A stretch of 64,000 nucleotides of DNA from Gordonia terrae. Its GTDB lineage: Bacteria; Actinomycetota; Actinomycetes; Mycobacteriales; Mycobacteriaceae. Below the pieces are notes generated by a model. That model saw nothing but the letters and a program-made list of their open reading frames with translations. It did not search any database and was not told the origin of the DNA. The first letter of the stretch is position 1, and each line of letters begins with the position of its first letter. The stretch is from contig NZ_CP016594.1 in the NCBI RefSeq assembly GCF_001698225.1, positions 2,976,001-3,040,000 on the forward strand, read 5' to 3'. Positions 50,652-58,158 of this stretch are shown here, piece after piece. The position numbers and the translations under genes were made by a program.

Positions 50652-50671
50652 TTAGGCAATGCTTGCCTTAA
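50652..50671. promoter_or_regulatory. DtxR/IdeR-like box spanning the doxX start codon
   Basis: TTAGGCAATGCTTGCCTTAA, a near-perfect dyad that agrees with the IdeR consensus TTAGGTTAGSCTAACCTWA at about two thirds of positions. The doxX ATG is inside it (50659), so binding would block a leaderless start. Confidence 0.5.
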
Positions 50672-51138
50672 CTGAGAGTGCCGGTCCGTGGTTGATCGGC
50701 GTCTATCGCATGGTCATCGGTTTCCTTTTCTTCTGTCATGGGACGACAACGCTGTGGGGGTGGCCGATCGAACCGTACGGTGGCGCGACTGCGGAGTTCG
50801 GCGCTTGGCCATCCTGGTGGGCCGCCGCGATCCAAGTGGTCGGCGGTTTGCTGATCATGATCGGCGTGGGAACCCGGGTTGCCGCCTTCGTCAGCGTGGG
50901 AAGCATGGCAGTCGCATATTTCTGGAAGCACCAGGGCGATGGCCTACTGCCGGTTCAAAACGACGGCGAGTCCTCGGCGCTCTTCTGCTGGGCGCTCCTG
51001 ATCCTGGTCGTGATCGGGCCCGGAAAGCTGGCTGTGCAGCCTGTGCTCGATCGTCTACGCGGTCGAGCGATACCCGCGAACACGACTGGCTCGGGCACTG
51101 TTCCACAGGCACCCGAGCCATCCATGGCTCAGCACTGA
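50659..51138 (+). CDS. DoxX-family membrane protein
   Basis: 159 residues. Four spans (WLIGVYRMVIGFLFFCHGTTTLWGW; WWAAAIQVVGGLLIMIGVG; VAAFVSVGSMAVAYFWKH; ALFCWALLILVVIGPGKLAV) with the usual DoxX GxxFFxHG...KxxG-type features. DoxX-like proteins have been linked to thiol/oxidant defence with SodA and SseA in mycobacteria. No Shine-Dalgarno is present, the first codons lie in a DtxR-like dyad, and transcription probably starts at the ATG. Confidence 0.85.
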   Translation: MLALTESAGPWLIGVYRMVIGFLFFCHGTTTLWGWPIEPYGGATAEFGAWPSWWAAAIQVVGGLLIMIGVGTRVAAFVSVGSMAVAYFWKHQGDGLLPVQNDGESSALFCWALLILVVIGPGKLAVQPVLDRLRGRAIPANTTGSGTVPQAPEPSMAQH

Positions 51139-51315
51139 GACGCGGACCCAACAGCTACGGCCTGCAACGGTTCCGGTGTGACCGCTTGCGCACCTCCGCG
51201 GCTGCGGGTGCCGATGAGTTCTGACCATCCCGAGGGTCTGCCTCGGTGCGGACGATGTCGTCCGCACCGAGGCACCGATGTCCGCGGACGTCGACGACCA
51301 GAAGGAAGGTTCACG

Positions 51316-51756
51316 ATGACCGACACCACCGGGGCTACCCTCACCTACACTTTCGCCGCTTCACCCGACGCCGTCTTCGACGCGTGGACGACACCTGAGC
51401 TCTTCGCGACCTGGTTCGGAGGCGGAGCGAACGAGGTGCCCGTCGACTCGGTCACGCTCGACGCCCGCCCCGGAGGCACCTGGACGGCAACGATGATCGT
51501 CAGCGACGACATGCCCGAATTCCACTGGCGCGGCGAGTACATCGAGGTTCATCGACCGACCAGGCTCGTCCTGACGATGACCGACGAACCCGGGGACGCG
51601 CGTGAACGCCTCACCGCCGACTTTCTCGCCGTCGACGCCGGCACCGAGGTCCGATTCGGTCAGACGGGCGGGAACCTCACGGACGAGCAGTACGAGTACG
51701 CCGCCGCCGGATGGCGCGCGGCGTTCGAGACGCTGGACGCATTGTTGGGCGAGTAA
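51316..51756 (+). CDS. SRPBCC (AHSA1-like) protein
   Basis: 146 residues from ATG at 51316 after GGAAGG. ATLTYTFAASPDAVFDAWTTPELFATWFGG is the canonical AHSA1 beginning. HWRGEYIEVHRPTRLVLTM and the C-terminal helix (GWRAAFETLDALL) complete the fold. Ligand unknown. It converges with the DUF5996 gene. Confidence 0.88.
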   Translation: MTDTTGATLTYTFAASPDAVFDAWTTPELFATWFGGGANEVPVDSVTLDARPGGTWTATMIVSDDMPEFHWRGEYIEVHRPTRLVLTMTDEPGDARERLTADFLAVDAGTEVRFGQTGGNLTDEQYEYAAAGWRAAFETLDALLGE

Positions 51757-51819
51757 CCGGGCGCCGTCAGGACTCGGTCGACGACGCCGAGGTCCGAGCA
51801 ACTCCGGGACCGGTCGCGC

Positions 51820-52707
51820 TCACTCCCAGCCGGCGGTCTCGGCCGCCGCCTGGTGGGTTTGGCGAAGGAATTTCAGCACCACGGCGTCCGGATCCGGCGC
51901 TTGGCGAACGAGGTGATACGGCAGGACGTACTCCCCCAGCGCGGCATCCCAGTGGGCCGGGGCCTCCACCGCAGGGTGGGTGTCGTATCCCTCGGGATGC
52001 GGATACGCGTAGGCGTAGAAGGCACCTTCCTCGGCGCCTCCCGGCCAGTATCCCGCGCTCGACACCTCGTCGCTGTAAGCCTCGTGCATGACCCAGTCGG
52101 GACAGTTCGGAACCCCGCCGGGATGCTGCGGCGCGCTTCGCCCCGAGAAACGAGTGACCGCCAGATCGAAAGCACCCCAGAAGAAATGCACAGGCGACGA
52201 CTTACCCCTGAACTCACCACGGAACGTCGACAACACCCGCTGAGCGCTGACGAGCGACCACCAGAACCTCGTAATGGCTTGCGGGTCGTAGGACGAGTGG
52301 ACCGTGTCCTCTGCGAACGGGGTGGCGTCAGGCAGTTCGACGGGGGTCCCGACGATGTCGATGTCGAAACCGAGGTCGGTCAGGTGGCCGGTGTATTCGG
52401 CGTAGAAGTCGGCCACCGTCCGCGGTTCGAGCTTCATCCGACGAGTGGATCCGTCGGTGACCAGGAAGACCAACTCGTGGTCCACGAAATCGAAGCGGAT
52501 CTCGAGCCCGCGAGTTCCGACGGCCATCAGCGACGTGGTGAGTCCACGCCCGTCGACATACAGCGGTACCCCCCACCAGTGATTGATCTCGGGACCGAGA
52601 GCGAGACGCGTCTTACCGACGATCTGGGTCCACAACTGCACCGTGTCCCTGGTGTCGCTCCACGAATCAACCGGTAGCGCGGGCCAGGCCTCGTATTGGG
52701 TTTCCAT
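51820..52707 (-). CDS. DUF5996-family protein
   Basis: 295 residues. Begins METQYEAWPALPVDSWSDTRDTVQLWTQIVGKTRLAL. Conserved blocks are WWGVPLYVDGRGLTTS, STFRGEFRGKSSPVHFFWGAFDLAVTRFSGR and HPEGYDTHPAVEAPAHWDAALGEYVLPY. It matches DUF5996, soluble proteins of unknown function common in actinobacteria and proteobacteria. Confidence 0.88.
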   Translation of the reverse strand: METQYEAWPALPVDSWSDTRDTVQLWTQIVGKTRLALGPEINHWWGVPLYVDGRGLTTSLMAVGTRGLEIRFDFVDHELVFLVTDGSTRRMKLEPRTVADFYAEYTGHLTDLGFDIDIVGTPVELPDATPFAEDTVHSSYDPQAITRFWWSLVSAQRVLSTFRGEFRGKSSPVHFFWGAFDLAVTRFSGRSAPQHPGGVPNCPDWVMHEAYSDEVSSAGYWPGGAEEGAFYAYAYPHPEGYDTHPAVEAPAHWDAALGEYVLPYHLVRQAPDPDAVVLKFLRQTHQAAAETAGWE

Positions 52708-52900
52708 GACTCCATGATCCCGAACGCGTCAACTCGACGAGCGCTCCGCAAGACGCGGCGGGATCGGTGATCGTCCTCCTCGGTCCGCCGACGTCGCCTC
52801 ATGCCTGTGGAGACCCGGCGCGTGTCGATCGTCAAACCCCATACCCTGTCGACATCGAAGCGCCCGTCAACTCGGTGCGCTACACCGTGAGGAGGACAAG

Positions 52901-53248
52901 GTGCCGCGCATAACCCTTGGTGCGATTCTCGTTCTGGTCGCGATCGGAAGCACGATGATCGTCGCCCTGCTCGGGGCACCCGACTGGTTGATCGTCGTCG
53001 TACTCACCGGACTCTGCGTGTCCGCCCTTGTGCTTCCCACGGCGATCCGAGAATTCAGGCCGGATCCGCAGCGCGCTGCCGACCGGCCAGATTTCGAGGA
53101 TTCCGAGAGTCCCCGTCCGACTCCGGCGCACCAACGCCGGAGTGTCCAGGGTTCCGATTCGTCCTCGAGTTGGTTCGGCTTCGACGGCGGGTGGTCGGGT
53201 GACGGCAGTTCCGACTCAGCGGGCGGCAGCTCGAGTGGCGGCGAGTGA
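52901..53248 (+). CDS. Small membrane protein with Ser/Gly-rich tail
   Basis: 115 residues from GTG after GAGGAGGACAAG. Two spans (ITLGAILVLVAIGSTMIVALLG; WLIVVVLTGLCVSALVL) precede a charged stretch and a low-complexity end (SSWFGFDGGWSGDGSSDSAGGSSSGGE). The tail style echoes the protein at 2671. No family is recognised. Confidence 0.65.
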   Translation: MPRITLGAILVLVAIGSTMIVALLGAPDWLIVVVLTGLCVSALVLPTAIREFRPDPQRAADRPDFEDSESPRPTPAHQRRSVQGSDSSSSWFGFDGGWSGDGSSDSAGGSSSGGE

Positions 53249-53320
53249 CTGACGGTGAGTCAGATTCAGCACGACGTCGAGTTCGCTGATGGCCGGTGAG
53301 GTGTCGGGGACCGAAGTACT

Positions 53321-53923
53321 TCAGCGAGGGTGCTGGATCGCCTCGACCAACTGCCGGCAGTGACGGGTGACCTCGGCGGCGGTCAGGTCATGATGCTCTG
53401 TCCACCAGTCGATCACCGCGGACACGACGCTGAACCAGCATGCGAGCAACAGCGAATGTGTCTCTGACGACATCGGACCAGCCCGCACCGACAGGACCTC
53501 GGCCACCCCTTGTGAACCCAGGGCGTTGAGCGCCTGCTGGTAGTGGCGCGTTCGGTCATGTGCGGCGCTCGGCTTGGGCGGGGTGAAATCGTAGAGCACC
53601 CGCCATTTCTCGGTACCGCCGTCGAGCGCCTCGACGATCGCTGTCAATGTCGCCAGAGCGCGCAGGTGGGCCCCCTGCACCTGTTGCGCAGCGGTCACCG
53701 CCTCGACGAGTTGCTCCCCCGCCCGCTGAACGCACGCCGCGTGCAGACCATCGCGCGACCCGAAGTAGGTGTAGATCAACGGCTTCGAGATACCTGCCGT
53801 CGCCGCTATGTCGACCAGGGAGGCGTTTGCGTAACCGCGTTCGGCGAACTCCGCCGTCGCGACATCGATGATCTGTTGCTCCCGCACCGCACGGGGCACA
53901 CCTTTTGTTCCCGCGAGCGTCAA
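53321..53923 (-). CDS. TetR-family repressor
   Basis: 200 residues from TTG at 53923, fixed by GGAGGAG six bases upstream. The HTH reads REQQIIDVATAEFAERGYANASLVDIAATAGISKPLIYTYFGSRDGLHAAC. The C-terminal ligand domain has SSETHSLLLACWFSVVSAVIDWWTEHHDL. It is divergent from an SDR gene, which it probably represses through the inverted repeat at 53967. Confidence 0.9.
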   Translation of the reverse strand: MTLAGTKGVPRAVREQQIIDVATAEFAERGYANASLVDIAATAGISKPLIYTYFGSRDGLHAACVQRAGEQLVEAVTAAQQVQGAHLRALATLTAIVEALDGGTEKWRVLYDFTPPKPSAAHDRTRHYQQALNALGSQGVAEVLSVRAGPMSSETHSLLLACWFSVVSAVIDWWTEHHDLTAAEVTRHCRQLVEAIQHPR

Positions 53924-53966
53924 TCACTTCTCCTCCCGTCACGTGACGATGAGCTGCCGCACCCTC

Positions 53967-53999
53967 GTTGACTTGAGAGTAAATTACCGTAGAGTCAAC
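53967..53999. promoter_or_regulatory. Inverted repeat between TetR and SDR genes
   Basis: GTTGACT and AGTCAAC arms 19 bases apart enclose a second dyad, GTAAATTAC (53979-53987). Either could be the TetR operator; GTTGAC may also serve as a -35 element. Confidence 0.5.
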
Positions 54000-54068
54000 G
54001 CCGCTGTCACGTCGTCGGCATGGGTGCGCGATGGTCGACTCGGCACCGTGAACAGAGAAGGAGATCCG

Positions 54069-54929
54069 ATGAGCAGGATCGGCACCGAGCTGCAAGCGGT
54101 TCTCGGCAGGAGCGTCGGGATGGCGCTACAACGCCGCACCCTGCTGCCCCGCGTGGTTTCCGAGGCGATCGCCGGTGACGGGCGCGATGTCCAGGGGCTG
54201 ACGGTGGTGGTGACCGGCGCATCGGCAGGGATCGGGCGGGAATCGGTGCGGCAGCTCACCGCCCGCGGCGCGCACGTGATAGCCGTCGCACGACGCCGAC
54301 AGGAACTGATCGAACTGTCCGAGGAGACAGGTTGTGACCACACACTCTGCGACCTCTCCGACGAGATGTCGACCGCGGCGTTGATCGACGAACTTCGCAG
54401 TGAACCGATCGACGTGCTGGTCAACAACGCAGGCCATTCGATCCGTCGGACGATCCTCGACTCCACCGACCGGCTCCACGACTACCAGCGCACCATGCGT
54501 CTCAACTACCTCGCCCCCGTTCAACTGTCGCTCGGCCTGTTGCCGGACATGGTCGACCGTCGGTCAGGACATATCGTCAACGTGTGCACGTGGGGCATCA
54601 TGGCGAACACCTTTCCCAGGTTCTCTGCATACGCCGCGTCGAAGAGTGCGCTGGCCATCTTCGGCCGTAGCCTCAACGCAGAGAATCCCCATCCACAGAT
54701 TCGGGCCACGAACGTCTACTTCCCCCTCGTGCGAACCGAGATGATCGCTCCCACAGCCGCTTACGACAACACTCCGGCACTCACCGTCGAGGAAGCCGGG
54801 CGGTGGATCGTCCGCGCGATCACCCATCGTCCGACCTCGGTGGCGCCGGCAGCTGTACGCACGCTGCTGCCCGTCATCGACTATCTCGCACCGACGGCCG
54901 CCGACAGGGCGATTGCATCGCTCACCTGA
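54069..54929 (+). CDS. Short-chain dehydrogenase/reductase
   Basis: 286 residues after AAGGAGATCCG. The nucleotide-binding motif is TGASAGIG, then LVNNAG and the catalytic YAASK. The serine position reads NVCTWG where most relatives have NVSS, so a threonine or neighbouring residue must replace the catalytic serine. An N-terminal extension of about 45 residues precedes the Rossmann fold, as in several mycobacterial membrane-associated SDRs. Probably controlled by the divergent TetR protein. Substrate unknown. Confidence 0.88.
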   Translation: MSRIGTELQAVLGRSVGMALQRRTLLPRVVSEAIAGDGRDVQGLTVVVTGASAGIGRESVRQLTARGAHVIAVARRRQELIELSEETGCDHTLCDLSDEMSTAALIDELRSEPIDVLVNNAGHSIRRTILDSTDRLHDYQRTMRLNYLAPVQLSLGLLPDMVDRRSGHIVNVCTWGIMANTFPRFSAYAASKSALAIFGRSLNAENPHPQIRATNVYFPLVRTEMIAPTAAYDNTPALTVEEAGRWIVRAITHRPTSVAPAAVRTLLPVIDYLAPTAADRAIASLT

Positions 54930-55066
54930 CGGCCCGTCGTCAACGGTTCACGGGTGCTCCACGTAGCGGAGATTCGTTCACATACGGACCGCCGTCCCTA
55001 TTTCTGATCGTCCTGCGGCCATTTATCCATGTGATAGACAGTGTCGAGACCGTGAGGCGGCAATCG

Positions 55067-55906
55067 ATGACGAAGCGATATCTGCGGACCATTCTTGTGC
55101 TCATTCTGGCGGCCGGGATCGGACAATGGTCACCGGTCGCCGGTGCAGTCCCGGATCCGGGCGGCGCGACCGTCCTGACGCTCGACCCTGCGTTCCGTTC
55201 CCTGCCGATGAATTGGCTGCGCGGCGAGTTGTTCGCATCACCGAATCGCGTCGTGAAGGTGCCCTACAACAACTTCCCCGGCGCGACGAACACCCACCGC
55301 GGGCGGGACAAGCTCAACGAGATGCTGCACGAGATCCCGGGCCGGAAGATCGTAGTGGGTCACAGTCAGGGTGCGCAGGTTCAAGACGATTGGCTGCGCA
55401 CCTATGGGCCCACGAGCGACATCGACCCCGCGACAGTGATGTTCGTACTCACCGGTGATCTCGAATCCAAATACAACGGATGCGCCAATCAAGGCGGCTG
55501 CCGAGCAGACTATGGCGGAAACAACTTTCCCGACAACACCCGATACACCGTCAAGATCGTTGCGAGGCAGTACGACTACTGGGCCGACGCACCCAACCGC
55601 GATCTGATGACCGACGCCGCTCGTCGAAACCACAGCGCGTCGAATTCTGTTGGCGGACAGGGTGAAGGCCGTCCCGTGCACAACGACTACAGCATGATCG
55701 GACTCCACGATCCGGCCAACAAGACCTTCGTCGAGGGCAATGCCACGTACATCCTCGGGTCTCCGGCCACCTACTATCTGCCGATGGTCACCCAGATGTG
55801 GACCACTGCAGCCCGCAAGGCGACCGAGGACGCCCGGCTCCGCCCAGAGGTCGAGAAGGCCTACGACCGGCCGATGGGGGCGCCACCGGCAACCTCGGGT
55901 ACCTGA
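55067..55906 (+). CDS. Secreted PE-PPE-domain serine hydrolase
   Basis: 279 residues from ATG at 55067. Signal peptide TKRYLRTILVLILAAGIGQWSPVAGA. The alpha/beta-hydrolase core has the nucleophile elbow GHSQGAQ, and VPYNNFPGATNTHRGRDKLNEML, with PATVMFVLTGDLESKYNG after it, fits the PE-PPE domain of mycobacterial esterases. An aspartate (DYWADAPNR) and histidine (VHNDYSMIGLHD) could complete the triad. Likely a cell-envelope esterase. The family is characteristic of Mycobacteriales. Confidence 0.85.
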   Translation: MTKRYLRTILVLILAAGIGQWSPVAGAVPDPGGATVLTLDPAFRSLPMNWLRGELFASPNRVVKVPYNNFPGATNTHRGRDKLNEMLHEIPGRKIVVGHSQGAQVQDDWLRTYGPTSDIDPATVMFVLTGDLESKYNGCANQGGCRADYGGNNFPDNTRYTVKIVARQYDYWADAPNRDLMTDAARRNHSASNSVGGQGEGRPVHNDYSMIGLHDPANKTFVEGNATYILGSPATYYLPMVTQMWTTAARKATEDARLRPEVEKAYDRPMGAPPATSGT

Positions 55907-56011
55907 ACCGCTCCTCGTGTCGCGAGAATCAGGCGGAAACCGAGCTCGAAACGGACGCCGACATCTACCATCAGGTGCACCAACCGGACGATGTGGTGAA
56001 AGAGGACCGGC

Positions 56012-56545
56012 ATGAAAAAGACTCTGAATTCTCTGTCAGAGAGCGAATATCTCCTCGTCCGGGAGACCAAGAAGTCGCAGATGGCCGGGCTCGACGAGGA
56101 CGGTTTGATCGACCTCCACTCCCGCATCCGGCGCGCTCGGAACAAACACGTCACCTTGTACCGACGAGCTGGGGCCGAGAAGGTCAAGGCCAAAGGCGGG
56201 CGCGGGAGCGCCAAGGCAGCGAATGTCCGGAACGCCGCCAAAGCGGAGGTGTTCGAGGACGCCCTGAGCCGGGTGAGTAGGCGATTGGCCCGGGTTTCCC
56301 GCGACGCGGCCCTCGAGCTGAAGGCCGAGCGATTGGCACGCGCACGGACCGAGAACCCGGCACCATCCACGGACGGCGGCAAGCCCCGCAAGAACAAGAA
56401 CGACAGCAAGGGCAAGGTCGCCTCGTCGGGACGAATCCGTACCGACGACACCCGCGACTCGCCAGGCCGCAAGAAGTACGAGGCGTCGACCATCGCGGCC
56501 GGCGCACGCCGCCAAACCAAGAAGGACCGCCGACACGACTCCTGA
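56012..56545 (+). CDS. Basic hypothetical protein
   Basis: 177 residues after AGAGGACCGGC. MKKTLNSLSESEYLLVRETKKSQMAGLDEDGLIDLHSRIRRARNKHVTLYRRAG is followed by an Ala/Arg helix (AALELKAERLARAR) and a Lys-rich disordered tail (KPRKNKNDSKGK, GRKKYEASTIAAGARRQTKKDRRHDS). Highly basic, so it may bind nucleic acid. I have seen this N-terminal pattern only in uncharacterised mycobacterial proteins. Confidence 0.7.
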   Translation: MKKTLNSLSESEYLLVRETKKSQMAGLDEDGLIDLHSRIRRARNKHVTLYRRAGAEKVKAKGGRGSAKAANVRNAAKAEVFEDALSRVSRRLARVSRDAALELKAERLARARTENPAPSTDGGKPRKNKNDSKGKVASSGRIRTDDTRDSPGRKKYEASTIAAGARRQTKKDRRHDS

Positions 56546-56673
56546 CCCCGGCGGCAAACGTCGGCCCGGCCCGTCGCAGCGCTCAGCGAGGACCGATTCG
56601 CGACCCATGTGCCCGCGGACGGACGCAGTCTCGACCAGATGGTCGAACACATCGGAAACAGCGCGCAGTGTCG

Positions 56674-57123
56674 CTATGGAACCGCGCGGCGGCGCAGGTG
56701 TAGAAGCGGGAACGGCCGGCCATCCGAGTCGACCGGCGAACGCCCCACCTGGTCGAAACCTCTGCGCCGATAGAATTCCACGGCACCCGGATTCTGCTCG
56801 TTGACGTCGAGCTCGTCGATGCCCACGCGTTCCACCGCATGATCGAGCAGCACCGTGCCGATGCCCCGGCCGTGGGCGGCAGAATCGACGAACAGCATCT
56901 CGAGCCGGTTGTCGGCTGTCCCGCTGAAGCCGACGATGACTCCACCGACCTCAGCGACGACCAATTCCACCGCGGGGAAGAAATCCCGCGCGAGTCGACT
57001 GGCAAGGCCGTCGATGTCAGCGGGAGTCAGAAAGTGGTGCGTTGCCTCGACCGCAGAGCGCCACACGGCCACCAGTCGGTCCGTGTCCGCGCCGTCGGCC
57101 TGTCGGAGCCTCACCTCAGCCAT
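56674..57123 (-). CDS. GNAT-family N-acetyltransferase (YjaB-like)
   Basis: 149 residues. LEMLFVDSAAHGRGIGTVLLDHAVE supplies beta4 and the acetyl-CoA loop (HGRGIG). The end has DVNEQNPGAVEFYRRRGFDQVGRSPVDSDGRPFPLLHLRR. The ATHHFLTPADIDGL segment near the N-terminus is typical of the YjaB/PA4866-like subgroup. Acceptor substrate unknown. Confidence 0.88.
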   Translation of the reverse strand: MAEVRLRQADGADTDRLVAVWRSAVEATHHFLTPADIDGLASRLARDFFPAVELVVAEVGGVIVGFSGTADNRLEMLFVDSAAHGRGIGTVLLDHAVERVGIDELDVNEQNPGAVEFYRRRGFDQVGRSPVDSDGRPFPLLHLRRRAVP

Positions 57124-57251
57124 ACGTCATCAAGGGGGATCTCGGTCCACGGGTCGATGAATGCACGCCCGGCACAGTAGTAGGCACGGGTCCCGATGGA
57201 CAAGGGTATTTCGATCTCGCGCAAACCCCGGCGCCGACGTCCCCGGCGGAT

Positions 57252-57265
57252 ATCGTGATCACGAC
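57252..57265. other. ATCGTGATCACGAC palindrome upstream of 57292 gene, shared with 24711
   Basis: TCGTGATCACGA is a perfect 12-base dyad. The surrounding 37-40 bases resemble the minus-strand sequence at 24711 and end in an AAGGGG ribosome site for the next gene. Confidence 0.5.
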
Positions 57266-57291
57266 ACATCCGCAGGGACAAGGGGTATCAC

Positions 57292-57585
57292 GTGCTCGAG
57301 ATCCATGGTCTGTCGAATGAAACGGTCGTGCTCGACGGGGAGTGGTTCGAGAAGCTCCGGGGCGGCACCTCCAAGACGCGACTGCCGGCCGCGTCGTTCG
57401 TATCTGCCGAGGTCACGGAGACCGATCGGCGGAAAAAGTTGTTCGGCAGCGAACGGGAACAACTCCTCCAGGTGACCCTCACCTTCTCGCGTCCGCCGTT
57501 CGTCGGGCTGATGACATCGGCGGAGAACCGGGCGAAGGTCGACGCTCTCGTGGCCGGCCTCGAAGCCGCACGCGACGCGGGCTGA
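57292..57585 (+). CDS. Small hypothetical protein, possible PH-like domain
   Basis: 97 residues from GTG at 57292, seven bases after AAGGGG. VLEIHGLSNETVVLDGEWFEKLRGG, KTRLPAASFVSAEV and FSRPPFVGLMTSAENRAKVDALVAGLEAARDAG suggest a bacterial PH-like fold of the DUF4429 kind: a strand-rich core and a C-terminal helix. This is a loose resemblance. It is next to a convergent MarR gene. Confidence 0.6.
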   Translation: MLEIHGLSNETVVLDGEWFEKLRGGTSKTRLPAASFVSAEVTETDRRKKLFGSEREQLLQVTLTFSRPPFVGLMTSAENRAKVDALVAGLEAARDAG

Positions 57586-57600
57586 GTCCAGCCTCGCCCG

Positions 57601-58029
57601 TCATGATGATCCTGCGGTCCGATCCTGTTGCGCTCGAATCAGTTCGAGCAGCAACCGACGAAGTTGTGATTCCGATTCACCGATGGACGCGATCAGCGCC
57701 GGATCGGTTCGCTCTCGCTCGAGGAGTGCGTGATAGACCTCGGTCCCGGCCGGAGTCGAGCTCACATGTTTACGCCGCTCGTCGTCGGGGTCGACCTGCC
57801 GGCGTACATAACCCATGCGTTCGAGTCGTTCGATGGTGCGGCTCGCCGTCTGATCCGTCACCCGCGCCTTCCTGGCGATCTCCCGCTGAGTGGCAGGCCC
57901 CGTACTCACCACATGCAGAACGACGAGTCCGGCGCTGGAGATGTCGTACTCCCGCAGCACCGCCTCCCACGCGTGTTCGACCATTCTCGCCGCCGCTGAC
58001 AGCAGCCGACCCGTCGGCCAGCCGTCCAT
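57601..58029 (-). CDS. MarR-family regulator
   Basis: 142 residues from ATG at 58029 (MDGWPTGRLL) after GGAACGACGGG. The winged HTH is SSAGLVVLHVVSTGPATQREIARKARVTDQTASRTIERLERMGYVRRQVDPDDERRKHVSSTPAG. Divergent from the MMPL transporter, with a dyad in between. Probably represses that transporter. The frame upstream of 58029 crosses the dyad and is rejected. Confidence 0.88.
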   Translation of the reverse strand: MDGWPTGRLLSAAARMVEHAWEAVLREYDISSAGLVVLHVVSTGPATQREIARKARVTDQTASRTIERLERMGYVRRQVDPDDERRKHVSSTPAGTEVYHALLERERTDPALIASIGESESQLRRLLLELIRAQQDRTAGSS

Positions 58030-58094
58030 CCCGTCGTTCCTGTTGTTCACCGCGTCCTGCCGATTCTCTACGTCACACTCCACAGACTTGCAAT

Positions 58095-58112
58095 TGTTCA
58101 GCCTGCTGAACA
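58095..58112. promoter_or_regulatory. Likely MarR operator
   Basis: TGTTCAG-CCTG-CTGAACA, perfect seven-base arms. It lies midway between the divergent MarR and MMPL genes, 46 bases before the latter's GTG. Confidence 0.65.
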
Positions 58113-58158
58113 TCATGGTGCTGTCCCGAGTCAGCCGCAACCAACGAACGGAAGCTCC

